Shown: positions 15,456 through 24,704 of the stretch, in pieces | Layout: the number at the start of each line of letters is the position of its first letter | Numbering within the stretch: the first letter of the stretch is position 1 | Assembly: GCF_001766415.1 (NCBI RefSeq) | Contig: NZ_MKXO01000013.1 | Coordinates: forward strand, 1-42,661 | Reading direction: 5' to 3' | DNA length: 42,661 bases | Source of the DNA: Exiguobacterium aurantiacum | GTDB lineage: Bacteria > Bacillota > Bacilli > Exiguobacteriales > Exiguobacteriaceae | The notes under the pieces: generated by a model | The model's database searches: none | Told to the model about the DNA's origin: nothing | Seen by the model: the letters and a program-made list of their open reading frames with translations, nothing else | Program-made: the position numbers and the translations under genes

Positions 15456-17162
15456 ATGTCATCAAGCGTCAAACAAGATTCAGGACGAGAATCCTTCGTC
15501 AAAGGAACGCTGCTCTTATCAGCCGGGAACTTGATTTCCCGTGCGCTCGGACTGCTGTACACGTTCCCGTTCCAAGCGATGGTCGGGATTGCCGGTGTTA
15601 CGTTATACCAAGCGGCATATACGTATTATGCGCTCATGATCGCCATCTCGACGGCAGGGATCCCGGTTGCCGTCTCAAAATTCATCGCCAAGTATAACGC
15701 GCTCGGCGAGTATGGGACGAGTCAACGGCTGTTCCGGCAAGGGATGAAGCTGATGCTCGCGACCGGTGTCGTCGCCTTTTTCTTACTCTTCTTTGCCGCT
15801 CCGTGGTTGTCGGAGCTCATGGTCCGCAATTCGGAAAACAATCAACAGTATATCGACTCACTCACGCTCGTCACTCGAAGCGTCAGTTTTGCGCTCTTGC
15901 TCATCCCGGCGATGAGTATGGTCCGTGGTTATTTCCAGGGACATCAAGATATGGCCCCGACGGCCATCTCACAAGTCATTGAACAGATCGTACGCATCAT
16001 GTTCTTGCTCAGCGGAACGATGCTCGTCTTGTTCGTCTTCTCAGACTCGGAGTTCGTCCGTCCGCTCGCTGACACGCTCGGCGGAACGGCGGCGGTCGAG
16101 ACGACGGAACTGAATGGATTGAAAGTGCTCGCCGTGACGATCGCGACGTTCAGCGCGTTCATCGGTGCGATCGGGAGTATCGTCGTTCTCGCGATGTACT
16201 GGCGCAAGCGAAAAGACATTCATCGACAGACCGACAACCCTGAAGGAACGCCGGTCCGTTCGATGAAATCGCTCTTGCTCGAATTGCTCAGCTACTCGAT
16301 TCCGATCGTCATGGTCGGCTTGTCGACACCGCTCTACCAGTTCGTCGATCAGTTGACGATGGTCAACACGCTGCTCAACGCCGGGAAATCGGTGGCTGAG
16401 GCGACGTCGGCGTTCGGTTTTTTGACCGGTAACGCCCACAAGATCGTTTTGATCCCGGTATCGATCGCGGCCAGTGTGTCGATGGCGACGATTCCACTCG
16501 TCACCCGATCGTTCACACACGGGGACATGGATAAAGTCCGCAATCAAGTCAATCATATTTTCCAAGTATCGTTCTTCGTGACGATTCCAGCCGTCATCGG
16601 ACTCGTCGCGCTCTCAGAGCCGTTGTTTGGGACGCTCTTCCCGGGTGACCGGGAAGGGTGGGTCTACTTGCTCCATTACGCACCGAGTGCATTCTTCCTC
16701 GCCTATTACTCGGTCGCTGCGGCAATTTTGCAAGGGATCAATAAACAATACTTCACGATTTTCGCGACAGCGATGGGGCTCTTGACGAAAGTCGTCTTGA
16801 ACGTCCCGTTCGTGTACGCGCTCGGCGGCATCGGCGCCGGGTATGCGACGATTGCCGGATACATCGTGGCGATCATCCTCATGGTGTGGAAGATTCAACG
16901 GGCACTTCAGTTCCCATATAAACAACTGTTACGTCGCACGATCCTCATGTTTGCGATGGGCGCGGCGATGTTCGTTGCGGTGTATGGGTCGTTGTTCGTC
17001 ACACTAAATGACCAACCGAGTTGGAGCAATGATATCGTTGCGACCGTCGTCGGCTTCGGGATCGGGCTCATCGTGTATGGCTATCTCGGATGGAGAAGTC
17101 ACTTGGCCGGGAAACTGTTAGGAAAACGATTCCAATATCGGAGGAAAAATAATGCGAATTGA
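15456..17162 (+). CDS. ytgP: YtgP, MurJ-like polysaccharide/lipid II flippase family
   Basis: A 568-residue membrane protein with about fourteen predicted helices, of the MVF/polysaccharide-exporter superfamily. The start FVKGTLLLSAGNLISRALGL and the GNAHKIVLIPVSIA block are typical of the YtgP branch. Its streptococcal relative is reported to act as the lipid II flippase; in B. subtilis its role is less clear. I start at the ATG at 15456 (MSSSVKQDSG) behind GGAGG; the open frame extends 22 codons earlier without a ribosome site. It overlaps the next gene by 11 bases. Confidence 0.87.
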   Translation: MSSSVKQDSGRESFVKGTLLLSAGNLISRALGLLYTFPFQAMVGIAGVTLYQAAYTYYALMIAISTAGIPVAVSKFIAKYNALGEYGTSQRLFRQGMKLMLATGVVAFFLLFFAAPWLSELMVRNSENNQQYIDSLTLVTRSVSFALLLIPAMSMVRGYFQGHQDMAPTAISQVIEQIVRIMFLLSGTMLVLFVFSDSEFVRPLADTLGGTAAVETTELNGLKVLAVTIATFSAFIGAIGSIVVLAMYWRKRKDIHRQTDNPEGTPVRSMKSLLLELLSYSIPIVMVGLSTPLYQFVDQLTMVNTLLNAGKSVAEATSAFGFLTGNAHKIVLIPVSIAASVSMATIPLVTRSFTHGDMDKVRNQVNHIFQVSFFVTIPAVIGLVALSEPLFGTLFPGDREGWVYLLHYAPSAFFLAYYSVAAAILQGINKQYFTIFATAMGLLTKVVLNVPFVYALGGIGAGYATIAGYIVAIILMVWKIQRALQFPYKQLLRRTILMFAMGAAMFVAVYGSLFVTLNDQPSWSNDIVATVVGFGIGLIVYGYLGWRSHLAGKLLGKRFQYRRKNNAN

Positions 17163-17862
17163 TAAGTTGTTAGCCAATATGGGCTATGGTTCACGTAAAG
17201 ACGTAAAACTGTTATTAAAACAGGGAGCGGTTCGAATCGATGACCAACCTGTGAAAGATGCGAAACGGCACGTCGACACGGACAGTGAGACGGTCACCGT
17301 GCTCGGTGAGCCGGTCGAGTACCGTCCGTTCGTCTACTTGATGATGAATAAGCCGGCTGGAGTCATCAGTGCGACTGAAGACAAAGTCGAGTCGACGGTC
17401 ATCGAATTGATTGACCCGGCTTACGCCCATTACGAGCTGTTTCCTGTCGGGCGTCTCGACAAAGACACGACGGGCCTACTGCTCATCACGAACGATGGTG
17501 CGTTCAACCACGCCCTCATGTCACCGCGTAAACACGTCGACAAGGTGTATATCGCCGAAGTCGACGGTGAGATGACGGTCGAGGACATCCGCACGTTCGC
17601 GGAAGGAGTCGCTCTCGAGGACGGGTACACGACGAAACCGGCGCGTCTTGAAGTGCTCAGTCAGACGGGCCAAACATCTGTCGTCCGCCTGACGTTGTCG
17701 GAAGGGAAGTATCATCAGGTCAAGCGGATGATCGCTGCGGTCGGCAAGCACGTCGAACGGCTCGAACGAGTCCAAATTGGACCGCTCGAACTCGATGAAT
17801 CGTTACAGCCTGGTGAATACCGTGAACTGACCGAAGCAGAAGTCGAACAGTTTTTGTCATGA
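17152..17862 (+). CDS. rsuA: 16S rRNA pseudouridine synthase, RsuA family
   Basis: A 236-residue RsuA-type enzyme that would isomerise a uridine (U516 in E. coli numbering) of 16S rRNA. An S4 RNA-binding domain is at about residues 1-60 (MRIDKLLANMGYGSRKD). The catalytic aspartate is D103 in GRLDKDTTGLLL. The TLSEGKYHQVKRM block (about 182-195) closes the active site. The start ATG at 17152 lies within the last codons of ytgP, with GGAGGAAAA ahead of it, so the two are probably co-translated. A strong terminator follows. Confidence 0.93.
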   Translation: MRIDKLLANMGYGSRKDVKLLLKQGAVRIDDQPVKDAKRHVDTDSETVTVLGEPVEYRPFVYLMMNKPAGVISATEDKVESTVIELIDPAYAHYELFPVGRLDKDTTGLLLITNDGAFNHALMSPRKHVDKVYIAEVDGEMTVEDIRTFAEGVALEDGYTTKPARLEVLSQTGQTSVVRLTLSEGKYHQVKRMIAAVGKHVERLERVQIGPLELDESLQPGEYRELTEAEVEQFLS

Positions 17863-17875
17863 ATCAGGAGTGAAC

Positions 17876-17916
17876 AGTGAGACCGGATGTCGGAAAGGCA
17901 TCCGGTCTCACTTTTT
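17876..17916 (+). terminator. Terminator of ytgP-rsuA
   Basis: AGTGAGACCGGATG pairs perfectly with CATCCGGTCTCACT over a 9-base loop and is followed by TTTTTA. Confidence 0.88.
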
Positions 17917-17920
17917 ATGC

Positions 17921-17952
17921 AAAAAAAGAGGCTCCGTGAACGGAACCCCTCG
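17921..17952 (-). terminator. Terminator of the DeoR-type gene
   Basis: On the minus strand a GAGGGGTTCCG / CGGAGCCTC hairpin (with small bulges) is followed by seven Ts. Confidence 0.65.
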
Positions 17953-17961
17953 TAATTATAT

Positions 17962-18183
17962 TCAATTTGCCGTCTTCAGTGAACGTTTCGATGATGTCCA
18001 CGTGCCGCGGCTCGGACTTTCTACAAGATTGTTGTATTCAAGTACGTTCAAATCACGCTGGACGGTGCGTGATGTGATGCCGAACTCTTCTACTAGTTCT
18101 GAAGTGGTAACGCAATCCCTTTCGTTGATAAATAAATAAATCGACTTAATACGGGTTAGCATGCGATCTGTTGAACCTTTCAT
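17962..18183 (-). CDS. Small DeoR-type HTH protein (YtzE-like)
   Basis: A 73-residue protein made of little more than a DeoR-type winged helix: TRIKSIYLFINERDCVTTSELVEEFGITSRTVQRDLNVLEYNNLV. There is no sugar-phosphate effector domain, so it is either a minimal regulator or binds its signal through a partner. The ATG at 18183 (MKGSTDRML) has GGGGGG 7 bases upstream; an upstream TTG is less likely. It is divergent from pepV across a 306-base AT-rich region with a long inverted repeat. B. subtilis has a comparable lone HTH protein (YtzE) near ytgP. Confidence 0.78.
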   Translation of the reverse strand: MKGSTDRMLTRIKSIYLFINERDCVTTSELVEEFGITSRTVQRDLNVLEYNNLVESPSRGTWTSSKRSLKTAN

Positions 18184-18391
18184 TGGATGACCCCCCAATG
18201 CGTAGAATGATGAAAGACGAAGCCTACGGACGACAAATGAAATATGAAATTGTTATTTTCTAAAATTACATCTTAAGTATAACGCTCCTATACAGAAAAG
18301 CAAGGGAAAAGCACGAACGATTTCAATGTAAAGAACATGTTATGAACGTAAATATCGAATGAACGAACTGTAAATCATCGATTATTCAACC

Positions 18392-18436
18392 GAAAGACGA
18401 ACGAAAAATTATTTTCGAAATAAATGTTCGTCTTTC
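18392..18436. promoter_or_regulatory. Perfect 11-bp inverted repeat upstream of pepV
   Basis: GAAAGACGAAC (18392-18402) is repeated inverted as GTTCGTCTTTC (18426-18436). A third half-site GAAAGACGAA lies at 18212-18221, just upstream of the divergent DeoR-type gene. A TATACT box at 18448-18453 follows the right arm. The rest of 18184-18489 is AT-rich with nothing else I can name. Confidence 0.5.
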
Positions 18437-18489
18437 TGACATTTGGATATACTAATAAGGGAGAGAACATTCGCAAAGGGGAGATTGAC

Positions 18490-19875
18490 ATGAACTGGAG
18501 ACAAGAAGTCGACTTACGAAAAGAAGCGTTTTTAAACGATCTTAAAGGATTACTTACAATCCCGAGCGTGTTAGACGAATCGAAAACAGGACCGAACGAG
18601 CCGTTCGGCCCAGAAGTCCGTCAAGCGCTCGACTATATGCTCGAGCTAGGTCAACGTGACGGCTTTATCACAAAGGATGTCGACGGATATGCGGGACATT
18701 TAGAATACGGCGAAGGTGAAGAACTCGTCGGCATCTTGTGCCATCTCGATGTCGTACCGGCCGGGGACGGGTGGACATATGGGGCGTTCAACCCGACAAT
18801 CACCGACGGCAAAATTTTTGCGCGCGGCAGCAATGACGATAAAGGGCCGACGATGGCTGCCTATTACGGATTGCGGATCGTCAAAGAGCTCGGTTTGCCA
18901 CTATCGAAACGGGTCCGGCTCATTGCGGGCTGTGACGAAGAGAGCGAGTGGCGTTGCGTCCGTGAGTACTTTAAACAAGAAGAGATGCCGACGTATGGGT
19001 TTGCGCCTGACGCCGATTTCCCGATTATCAACGCCGAGAAAGGTCTATACGATGGCGTGCTCAAGCAACTTCCAATCCAGCGCGTCACGGGAACAAAACA
19101 TCACCTCGTCTCGTTCATCAGTGGGGAACGCCCGAACATGGTGCCAGACGTTGCGACAGCGGTGTTGAAAACGAATGAAGTGCTCGAAGAACAATTCGAG
19201 GCGTATCTCGAGAAGTATGAAGCGGACGGGACGTGTGTTTTTGAAGAAGGGATGTACACGTTCACAATAAAAGGCGTCGCGGCCCACGCGATGGAACCAG
19301 ACAACGGGGTGAACGCGGCCTACGTGCTCGCAGGCTTCCTGCTCACGCTCGCGCTCGATATTCAAGGTGAGCGCTACATCGAGTTCGTCCGTCACGTCTT
19401 TGCGGACTCACGCGGCATCTCGCTCGGTATTGAAGCGAGCGACGAGACCGGGGATTTGACGATCAACGGTGGCGTCTTCCGCTACAACGACACGGAGCGG
19501 ATGGCGACGGTCAACATCCGTTACCCGTATACGGCAAAGTTCACGGAACGTCTGCAAAACTTGAAAGAAATCGCGTTGTCATTCGGTTTCGAATTGACGA
19601 CAAAACACCATATGCCGCCACACCACGTTTCGGAAGACCATCCGCTCGTGACAACATTAGCAGGCGTCTATGAGCGCCAAACCGGTGAATCAGCGCACTT
19701 GATGGCAATCGGAGGCGGTACGTATGCCCGCTCGCTCGAAGCCGGCGTCGCGTTCGGCGCGTTGTTCCCGGGAGCGAAAGATGTCGCCCATCAGGTCGAC
19801 GAGTATATGGAAGTTGAAGATTTATTACGTGCGGCCGCAATCTATGCGGAAGCGATTTACGAGCTCGCTAAATAA
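18490..19875 (+). CDS. pepV: Dipeptidase PepV / YtjP (M20 metallopeptidase)
   Basis: A 461-residue cytosolic zinc dipeptidase of family M20. Metal ligands can be seen at CHLDVVPAGDGW (H and D, about residues 86-97), SNDDKGPTMAAY (about 118-129), and CDEESEWRC (about 155-163), with a late histidine in GAKDVAHQVDEY (about 434-445). It releases amino acids from dipeptides, and B. subtilis YtjP is the close relative. I use the ATG at 18490 (MNWRQEVDLRKEAF) behind AAAGGGGA; the frame is open 22 codons earlier but that stretch is promoter-like. Confidence 0.93.
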   Translation: MNWRQEVDLRKEAFLNDLKGLLTIPSVLDESKTGPNEPFGPEVRQALDYMLELGQRDGFITKDVDGYAGHLEYGEGEELVGILCHLDVVPAGDGWTYGAFNPTITDGKIFARGSNDDKGPTMAAYYGLRIVKELGLPLSKRVRLIAGCDEESEWRCVREYFKQEEMPTYGFAPDADFPIINAEKGLYDGVLKQLPIQRVTGTKHHLVSFISGERPNMVPDVATAVLKTNEVLEEQFEAYLEKYEADGTCVFEEGMYTFTIKGVAAHAMEPDNGVNAAYVLAGFLLTLALDIQGERYIEFVRHVFADSRGISLGIEASDETGDLTINGGVFRYNDTERMATVNIRYPYTAKFTERLQNLKEIALSFGFELTTKHHMPPHHVSEDHPLVTTLAGVYERQTGESAHLMAIGGGTYARSLEAGVAFGALFPGAKDVAHQVDEYMEVEDLLRAAAIYAEAIYELAK

Positions 19876-19883
19876 TAACCTTT

Positions 19884-19911
19884 GAGAGCTGACTGCATCG
19901 GTCGGCTCTCT
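19884..19911 (+). terminator. Weak hairpin after pepV
   Basis: GAGAGCTGAC pairs with GTCGGCTCTC (one mismatch) over a 7-base loop, but no T-run follows. Confidence 0.4.
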
Positions 19912-19934
19912 GTCTGTTAGGAAGGAAGTTGAAC

Positions 19935-21086
19935 GTGAACCAGCAAAAAAAATCGTTTCAATCGATTTATGTCGCCATCTTTTTCGCACAAGGCGCCCTC
20001 ATCCCATACATGGCCTTGTTCTTCTCACAAGCACGTTTTGATTTGTCACCGAGTGAGGTCGGGACGATCGTCGCCATCTTGCCCATTTTATCGATCGGTA
20101 TACAACCACTCTGGGGCATGCTGGCCGACCGCACGGGCCGAACCCGCGCCTGGTTAATGTTAGCCATGATTGCGGCTGCGGCGATCTCGCTCACATTTTT
20201 ATTTGCGACATCGTACGTCTGGATCATTCTGTTGATGGTAGCTTGGTCGATATTTCAATGTGCCCACATTCCGCTCGTCGATATGATGACGCTCGATTAC
20301 ACGTCCCGTGCTAAAATCGATTACGGAGCCATCCGTTTGTTCGGATCGGCCGGGTTTGCCATCGCGGTCTTCATGATCGGTCGGATTGCGGATACGTCAT
20401 GGGGGTTATCGAGTACGTTTCTGCTTAGTGCGATCGTGCTCGTCGTCGGAACCGTCGCCTTGAAGCAAATTACGGATACGGGTGTAACCCATACGACGAC
20501 AGCAGCCCCGTTCGCTTGGTCAGCCATTTGGAATGCACCGTTCGTGGCGTTTTTAGTCGGCGGCATGCTCGTCTTTGGTCCGATTTACGCAAACAACTAC
20601 TACTTTGGCATTTATGTGACGAGCATCGGCGGCTCGACGACGCTCGTCGGAACGTTGTTTTTAGTGGCGGTGCTCTGTGAGATCCCGTTTATGAAAGTGG
20701 CGCATCAAATTGTCGCACGTCTCGGCACCGTCAACGTACTCGCGGGGGCAGCTTTGATTTCAGCGCTTCGGAACGGTTGGCTCGCACTTGAACCGTCGTT
20801 GTGGGTCGTTTGGTTGCTCGCCATCGTCCAAGGACTCGTCGTCGGGTTGCTCATTCCGGTTGCACTTCAGTTTGTCCGAAGTCTCGTCAGCTTAAACGTC
20901 ACCTCGACAGCGATTGGCGTCTATATGGCTGTCACATCGGGCTTGGCGACGGCCGCGTTCAATCAGTTGAGCGGGATAATCATTGAAGTAGACAGCATTA
21001 TCGGTGTATTTTGGATGTACACAGCAGTCAGTGTCATCGGCGCGATTTTATTCTTGGGACTGAGACGGTTCCGTGAGAAAGGATGA
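19935..21086 (+). CDS. MFS transporter (LacY/nucleoside-like branch)
   Basis: A 383-residue, twelve-helix MFS carrier. The loop between helices 2 and 3 has LADRTGRTR (about residues 59-67). The compact layout, with segments such as FFAQGALIPYMALFF at the N-terminus, resembles the MFS_1-like (PF12832) branch. Substrate unknown. I choose the GTG at 19935, about 9 bases after GGAAGG; a TTG two codons earlier is nearly on top of that site. It is the first gene of an apparent operon with thpR, ytlQ and amyX (gaps of 6 bases, an overlap, 17 bases). Confidence 0.83.
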   Translation: MNQQKKSFQSIYVAIFFAQGALIPYMALFFSQARFDLSPSEVGTIVAILPILSIGIQPLWGMLADRTGRTRAWLMLAMIAAAAISLTFLFATSYVWIILLMVAWSIFQCAHIPLVDMMTLDYTSRAKIDYGAIRLFGSAGFAIAVFMIGRIADTSWGLSSTFLLSAIVLVVGTVALKQITDTGVTHTTTAAPFAWSAIWNAPFVAFLVGGMLVFGPIYANNYYFGIYVTSIGGSTTLVGTLFLVAVLCEIPFMKVAHQIVARLGTVNVLAGAALISALRNGWLALEPSLWVVWLLAIVQGLVVGLLIPVALQFVRSLVSLNVTSTAIGVYMAVTSGLATAAFNQLSGIIIEVDSIIGVFWMYTAVSVIGAILFLGLRRFREKG

Positions 21087-21092
21087 CGAGCG

Positions 21093-21668
21093 ATGTCGAC
21101 ACATTATTTTATAGCGCTCCCGATTGAAGCGCGACAGTTTGAACAAATCCAACGGGACATCTTGCCGTTCTATTCCTATCGCCGCGTTTATCGACCAGAG
21201 GAATTTCATTTGACGCTTCAATTTTTAGGGGCGTTAGACGATGACCAAGTAGAGGCAGTCAAAGACATCACTCGAGACGTGGCGCACGAAACGGCGCCGT
21301 TCACATTACATTTTCAGCAGATTGATCATTTCGGGAGACCCGATCGTCCGCGCGTGCTGACAATCATCCCGAATCCGTCTGTAGCGCTTTCGACATTCGT
21401 CAGTGCACTTCGGCGAAAATTGGCTGAAGAGATTTCAGCCATCGATCGGAAACCGTTCGCAGCACACGTCACCCTTGCAAAGAAATGGGATACCGGCGAG
21501 CGGATCCCTTATATCGCACCTGCGTTTGACGTGGAAGAAGCAATCACAGAAGTAGTGCTCTATCGAATTAATCCGACACAGACTCCTGCCTATGAAGCAG
21601 TTGAAGTATTTCCGCTAGCGCATTCAGAGGAGGACACATGGCGATCCCGATTAAAATTTTTGACGTAA
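21093..21668 (+). CDS. thpR: RNA 2',3'-cyclic phosphodiesterase (2H family)
   Basis: A 191-residue 2H phosphoesterase, traditionally called 2'-5' RNA ligase. Both catalytic H-x-T-x motifs are present: HLTL at residues 39-42 and HVTL at about 125-128. Family members open 2',3'-cyclic phosphates on RNA ends and can join 2'-5' ends in vitro; the biological substrate is unclear. B. subtilis YtlP is the relative. It sits 6 bases after the MFS gene and overlaps the next gene by 31 bases. Confidence 0.9.
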   Translation: MSTHYFIALPIEARQFEQIQRDILPFYSYRRVYRPEEFHLTLQFLGALDDDQVEAVKDITRDVAHETAPFTLHFQQIDHFGRPDRPRVLTIIPNPSVALSTFVSALRRKLAEEISAIDRKPFAAHVTLAKKWDTGERIPYIAPAFDVEEAITEVVLYRINPTQTPAYEAVEVFPLAHSEEDTWRSRLKFLT

Positions 21669-22477
21669 TTTCTAAATATGAACGGAACATGCTCGATCAA
21701 TTCAATCGTTTTCAAGAGTATATCGAATCCGATACGGCGCGAATGCGCAGGCTCCACGACTCGAATCGGCTAACTCCGCCGGAAATCATGGAGTTTGAAA
21801 ACCCGTGGTGGAAATTTTGGCGTCGCACGGAGCGCATTGAGCTCGAAGCGAACCCGTTGACGGAAAAACAATTTCAAACGTTGCTCACAAACCGGCGCCG
21901 CATCCAAAAGCTTCAATTTGCGTGCGAAGGGGCAACGGAAGCGGATATGCCACTATTAGCTTTTTTGCGGGACTATAGTTATCGGCATATGCTCACAGAA
22001 TGGAACGAGCATCACTTTTTCATGTATCGTCCTGTCGTCGAGTGGAACGGGGCCATGGTTGAACTAAGCCATATCATCGTTGGGCCGTCGCATATTTATC
22101 TCGTTGAATGGCTTGAAGGTGACCGCAGCATCTATCACGTATCGAAACAGAAGACTTGGATTCATCAACCGCTCAAAGGGGAAAATAAACGTGTAGTCAA
22201 TCCGCTCATCGCATTGACACGCACCGAAGAAATCGTAAGGCAGTTTCTTCCGTCCTATGATGGGGTCATCCAAAAAGTGGCGTTGGCTCCGAACGGCTAT
22301 TTCGATCATGTGCCGGAGACACGCGCGACCCAGTTTGTTTCACGGTCGGATTACGACCAATGGATGAAACAAGTCAATGCGAGGGCATCCATCGTGAAAG
22401 CCCAACAAATTCGAGATGTGGCGAAACTTCTAGATACGACAGCACAGATGCCGTTTCGACAATTTTTGGATCAGTAG
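21638..22477 (+). CDS. ytlQ: YtlQ-like protein, possibly NERD-related
   Basis: A 279-residue soluble protein found next to thpR here as in Bacillus, so I take it to be YtlQ. The N-terminal 90 residues are charged and helical. The middle (about 140-205) has VEWNGAMVELSHIIVGPSHIYLVEWLEGDRS, reminiscent of the core of NERD nuclease-related domains, but I cannot place a full catalytic set. Its role is unknown. GAGGAGGACAC precedes the ATG, which lies inside the thpR coding region. Confidence 0.65.
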   Translation: MAIPIKIFDVISKYERNMLDQFNRFQEYIESDTARMRRLHDSNRLTPPEIMEFENPWWKFWRRTERIELEANPLTEKQFQTLLTNRRRIQKLQFACEGATEADMPLLAFLRDYSYRHMLTEWNEHHFFMYRPVVEWNGAMVELSHIIVGPSHIYLVEWLEGDRSIYHVSKQKTWIHQPLKGENKRVVNPLIALTRTEEIVRQFLPSYDGVIQKVALAPNGYFDHVPETRATQFVSRSDYDQWMKQVNARASIVKAQQIRDVAKLLDTTAQMPFRQFLDQ

Positions 22478-22494
22478 GAGAGGATGGAACGAGT

Positions 22495-24660
22495 ATGTAT
22501 CACACACCTGATCAACAGGCGACAACGCATGTGACAATCGAGCGGGCAACGCTCCTCTCATTTGAGACGGTTCGACTCGAAGTCATCGCCGAATATGAGT
22601 CCATTCCAGTACAAATCGAACAAAATGGGCGCCCTGTTACTTACGTGGTGCTCGAAGAACGATCAACTGAGGCCGGGACGATTGAACGGGACATCCGTCT
22701 CGCGCGCCCGGTAACGCTGGAATCGGTTTATACCGTATTTCATCCTGGACATAAAACAATCGTGGTCGTCCCGAGAGAAATTGTCCAGACGAATGAATTT
22801 GAACGCAGATACGCCTACGATGGACCGCTCGGACTCCTCTTTGGCATAAATGTGATTGACGTATTCGTCTGGTCACCTGTCGCTTTCTCGATTTGGGTGA
22901 CAGTGCATGATGAAGACACGCATCGGGAAATCGAGCGATTTCGGATGATGCGCGGTAGCCGCGGCGTCTGGCATGCCGAGGTGCCAAAAGGTTACGAAGG
23001 TTTACTATACCGTCTTCACGTCAAAACACCGGTCGAAACGAACGATATCGTCGACCCTTACGCGAAAGCCGTCAGCCTGAATGGCGAATTTGGCGTATTG
23101 GTCGATGTCGAAGCCGAGATTGCGAAACACGTTGAACCGGTGTTACGGCCGCCGCTCCGAAAAGCGACTGACGCCGTCATCTACGAACTTCATATCCGCG
23201 ACTTCACGAGCCACCCCGCTTCGACGAGCCGTCTAAACGGATTGTACGGCAGCATCGTCGAAACCGGGATTCGGACGACCGGTGACAAGAGTGCCGGTCT
23301 CGATTACTTGAAAGAGTTAGGCGTCACACATTTGCAATTGCTCCCGGTGCATGACTTCGGCAGTGTCGACGAGTTGACACGCATGCCTTATAACTGGGGG
23401 TACGACCCGATTCATTGGTTCGCTTTAGAAGGGAGCTACGCCTCAGACCCAAGCGCCCCGACAACAAGAGTGCTCGAATATGCCCGAATGGTGAATGAGT
23501 TACACAAAACCGGGATGCGCGTCGTCGTCGATGTCGTCATGAACCATGTGTTCATTCGTGAACAGTCGTCGCTCGAAGCGCTCGTGCCGTATTATTATTT
23601 CCGGTATGAGCACGACGGAACGGTCGCAAACGGTACCGGTGTCGGGAATGACACAGCGTCTGAACGGTATATGATGCGTCGCATGATTGTCGATTGCATC
23701 ACTTATTTTGCGACGACGTATCAAGTTGACGGTTTTCGATTCGATTTGATGGGGATCCATGATGTGGAAACGATGAACCAAGTTCGGACGTCGCTTGATA
23801 AAGTCGACAGGTCTATCTTGATCTATGGAGAAGGTTGGGATTTGGCGACACCGCTCGGACCGTCCTTGAAGGCGTCTTCCCACAATGCGGCGCATATGCC
23901 ACGAATTGGTCATTTTAACGATATGATGCGAGATGCGCTGAAAGGTTCCTCGTTCAACGAGCGCGAGCGCGGCTTCGTATCCGGGAACGAATGGCGGGAG
24001 TGGGAACTTCGTGAATGCATCACCGGTGCCGTTCAGATTCCGAACGTCACCGTCGGTCGGTTCCCGAGTCCGCAATATACGATCAATTATGTGGAAGCGC
24101 ACGATAACTATACGACGTTTGATAAATTGCTGCTCGCTTGTGAGGATACGGATGAGACGACGAGGTTACGGATGCAACGGCTGGCCACAGCGATCGTCAT
24201 CACATCACAAGGCGTTCCGTTCCTTCACGCCGGACAAGAGTTCGGTCGAACGAAACAAGGCGTAGAGAACAGCTACAACGCCCCTGATCGGATCAATCAT
24301 TTTGATTGGGACCTTCGTGACAGTCGGGCGACAGAAGTGGAGTATGTGAAAACGCTGCTCAAGTTACGCCGGCGCCACACGTGTTTCCGATATGATACCC
24401 GGCAAAAAGTAGTCGAGCAGTTCAAGTTTCTCCCGTCGCCGCCTGGTGTGATCGCTTACGAACTGACAGCAAGCCATTCTTACGATGCTTGGCAGCGAGT
24501 GCGTGTGTATTTGAACGGGACGTTCGAGCAAGTGACGTTCCAAGCCGAAGGCGACTGGAACGTATACGTGCAAGGGGATAAGGCAAGTTTGACGCCGATT
24601 GTTCGAAACCCGAGTCAGATTCAAGTCGAGTCGTTGTCAATGACGATTATCGCGTGTTAA
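22495..24660 (+). CDS. amyX: Type I pullulanase
   Basis: A 721-residue debranching enzyme (B. subtilis AmyX is 718) that hydrolyses alpha-1,6 links in pullulan, glycogen and limit dextrins. There is no signal peptide, so it acts in the cytosol. An N-terminal carbohydrate-binding CBM48-type domain (about 100-200) contains YDGPLGLLF. The GH13 barrel follows with the pullulanase hallmark YNWGYDP near residue 300, the nucleophile D417 in FRFD, the acid E446 in GEGWD, and D537 in EAHDN. The start at 22495 (MYHTPDQQ) follows AGGAGAGG; the frame is open 45 codons further back, inside ytlQ. It is the last gene of the MFS-thpR-ytlQ-amyX run. Confidence 0.94.
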   Translation: MYHTPDQQATTHVTIERATLLSFETVRLEVIAEYESIPVQIEQNGRPVTYVVLEERSTEAGTIERDIRLARPVTLESVYTVFHPGHKTIVVVPREIVQTNEFERRYAYDGPLGLLFGINVIDVFVWSPVAFSIWVTVHDEDTHREIERFRMMRGSRGVWHAEVPKGYEGLLYRLHVKTPVETNDIVDPYAKAVSLNGEFGVLVDVEAEIAKHVEPVLRPPLRKATDAVIYELHIRDFTSHPASTSRLNGLYGSIVETGIRTTGDKSAGLDYLKELGVTHLQLLPVHDFGSVDELTRMPYNWGYDPIHWFALEGSYASDPSAPTTRVLEYARMVNELHKTGMRVVVDVVMNHVFIREQSSLEALVPYYYFRYEHDGTVANGTGVGNDTASERYMMRRMIVDCITYFATTYQVDGFRFDLMGIHDVETMNQVRTSLDKVDRSILIYGEGWDLATPLGPSLKASSHNAAHMPRIGHFNDMMRDALKGSSFNERERGFVSGNEWREWELRECITGAVQIPNVTVGRFPSPQYTINYVEAHDNYTTFDKLLLACEDTDETTRLRMQRLATAIVITSQGVPFLHAGQEFGRTKQGVENSYNAPDRINHFDWDLRDSRATEVEYVKTLLKLRRRHTCFRYDTRQKVVEQFKFLPSPPGVIAYELTASHSYDAWQRVRVYLNGTFEQVTFQAEGDWNVYVQGDKASLTPIVRNPSQIQVESLSMTIIAC

Positions 24661-24704
24661 TATTGTGATTGTATCTTTTTAACTTCCAATGAGATTTGAG
24701 CGTG

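Noticed and set aside
18413-18420. TTTCGAAA-centred palindrome as the middle of the 18392-18436 inverted repeat
   Set aside because: Its centre is about 2.5 bases off the centre of the outer arms, so it is not one continuous palindrome; it may only be AT-rich background.
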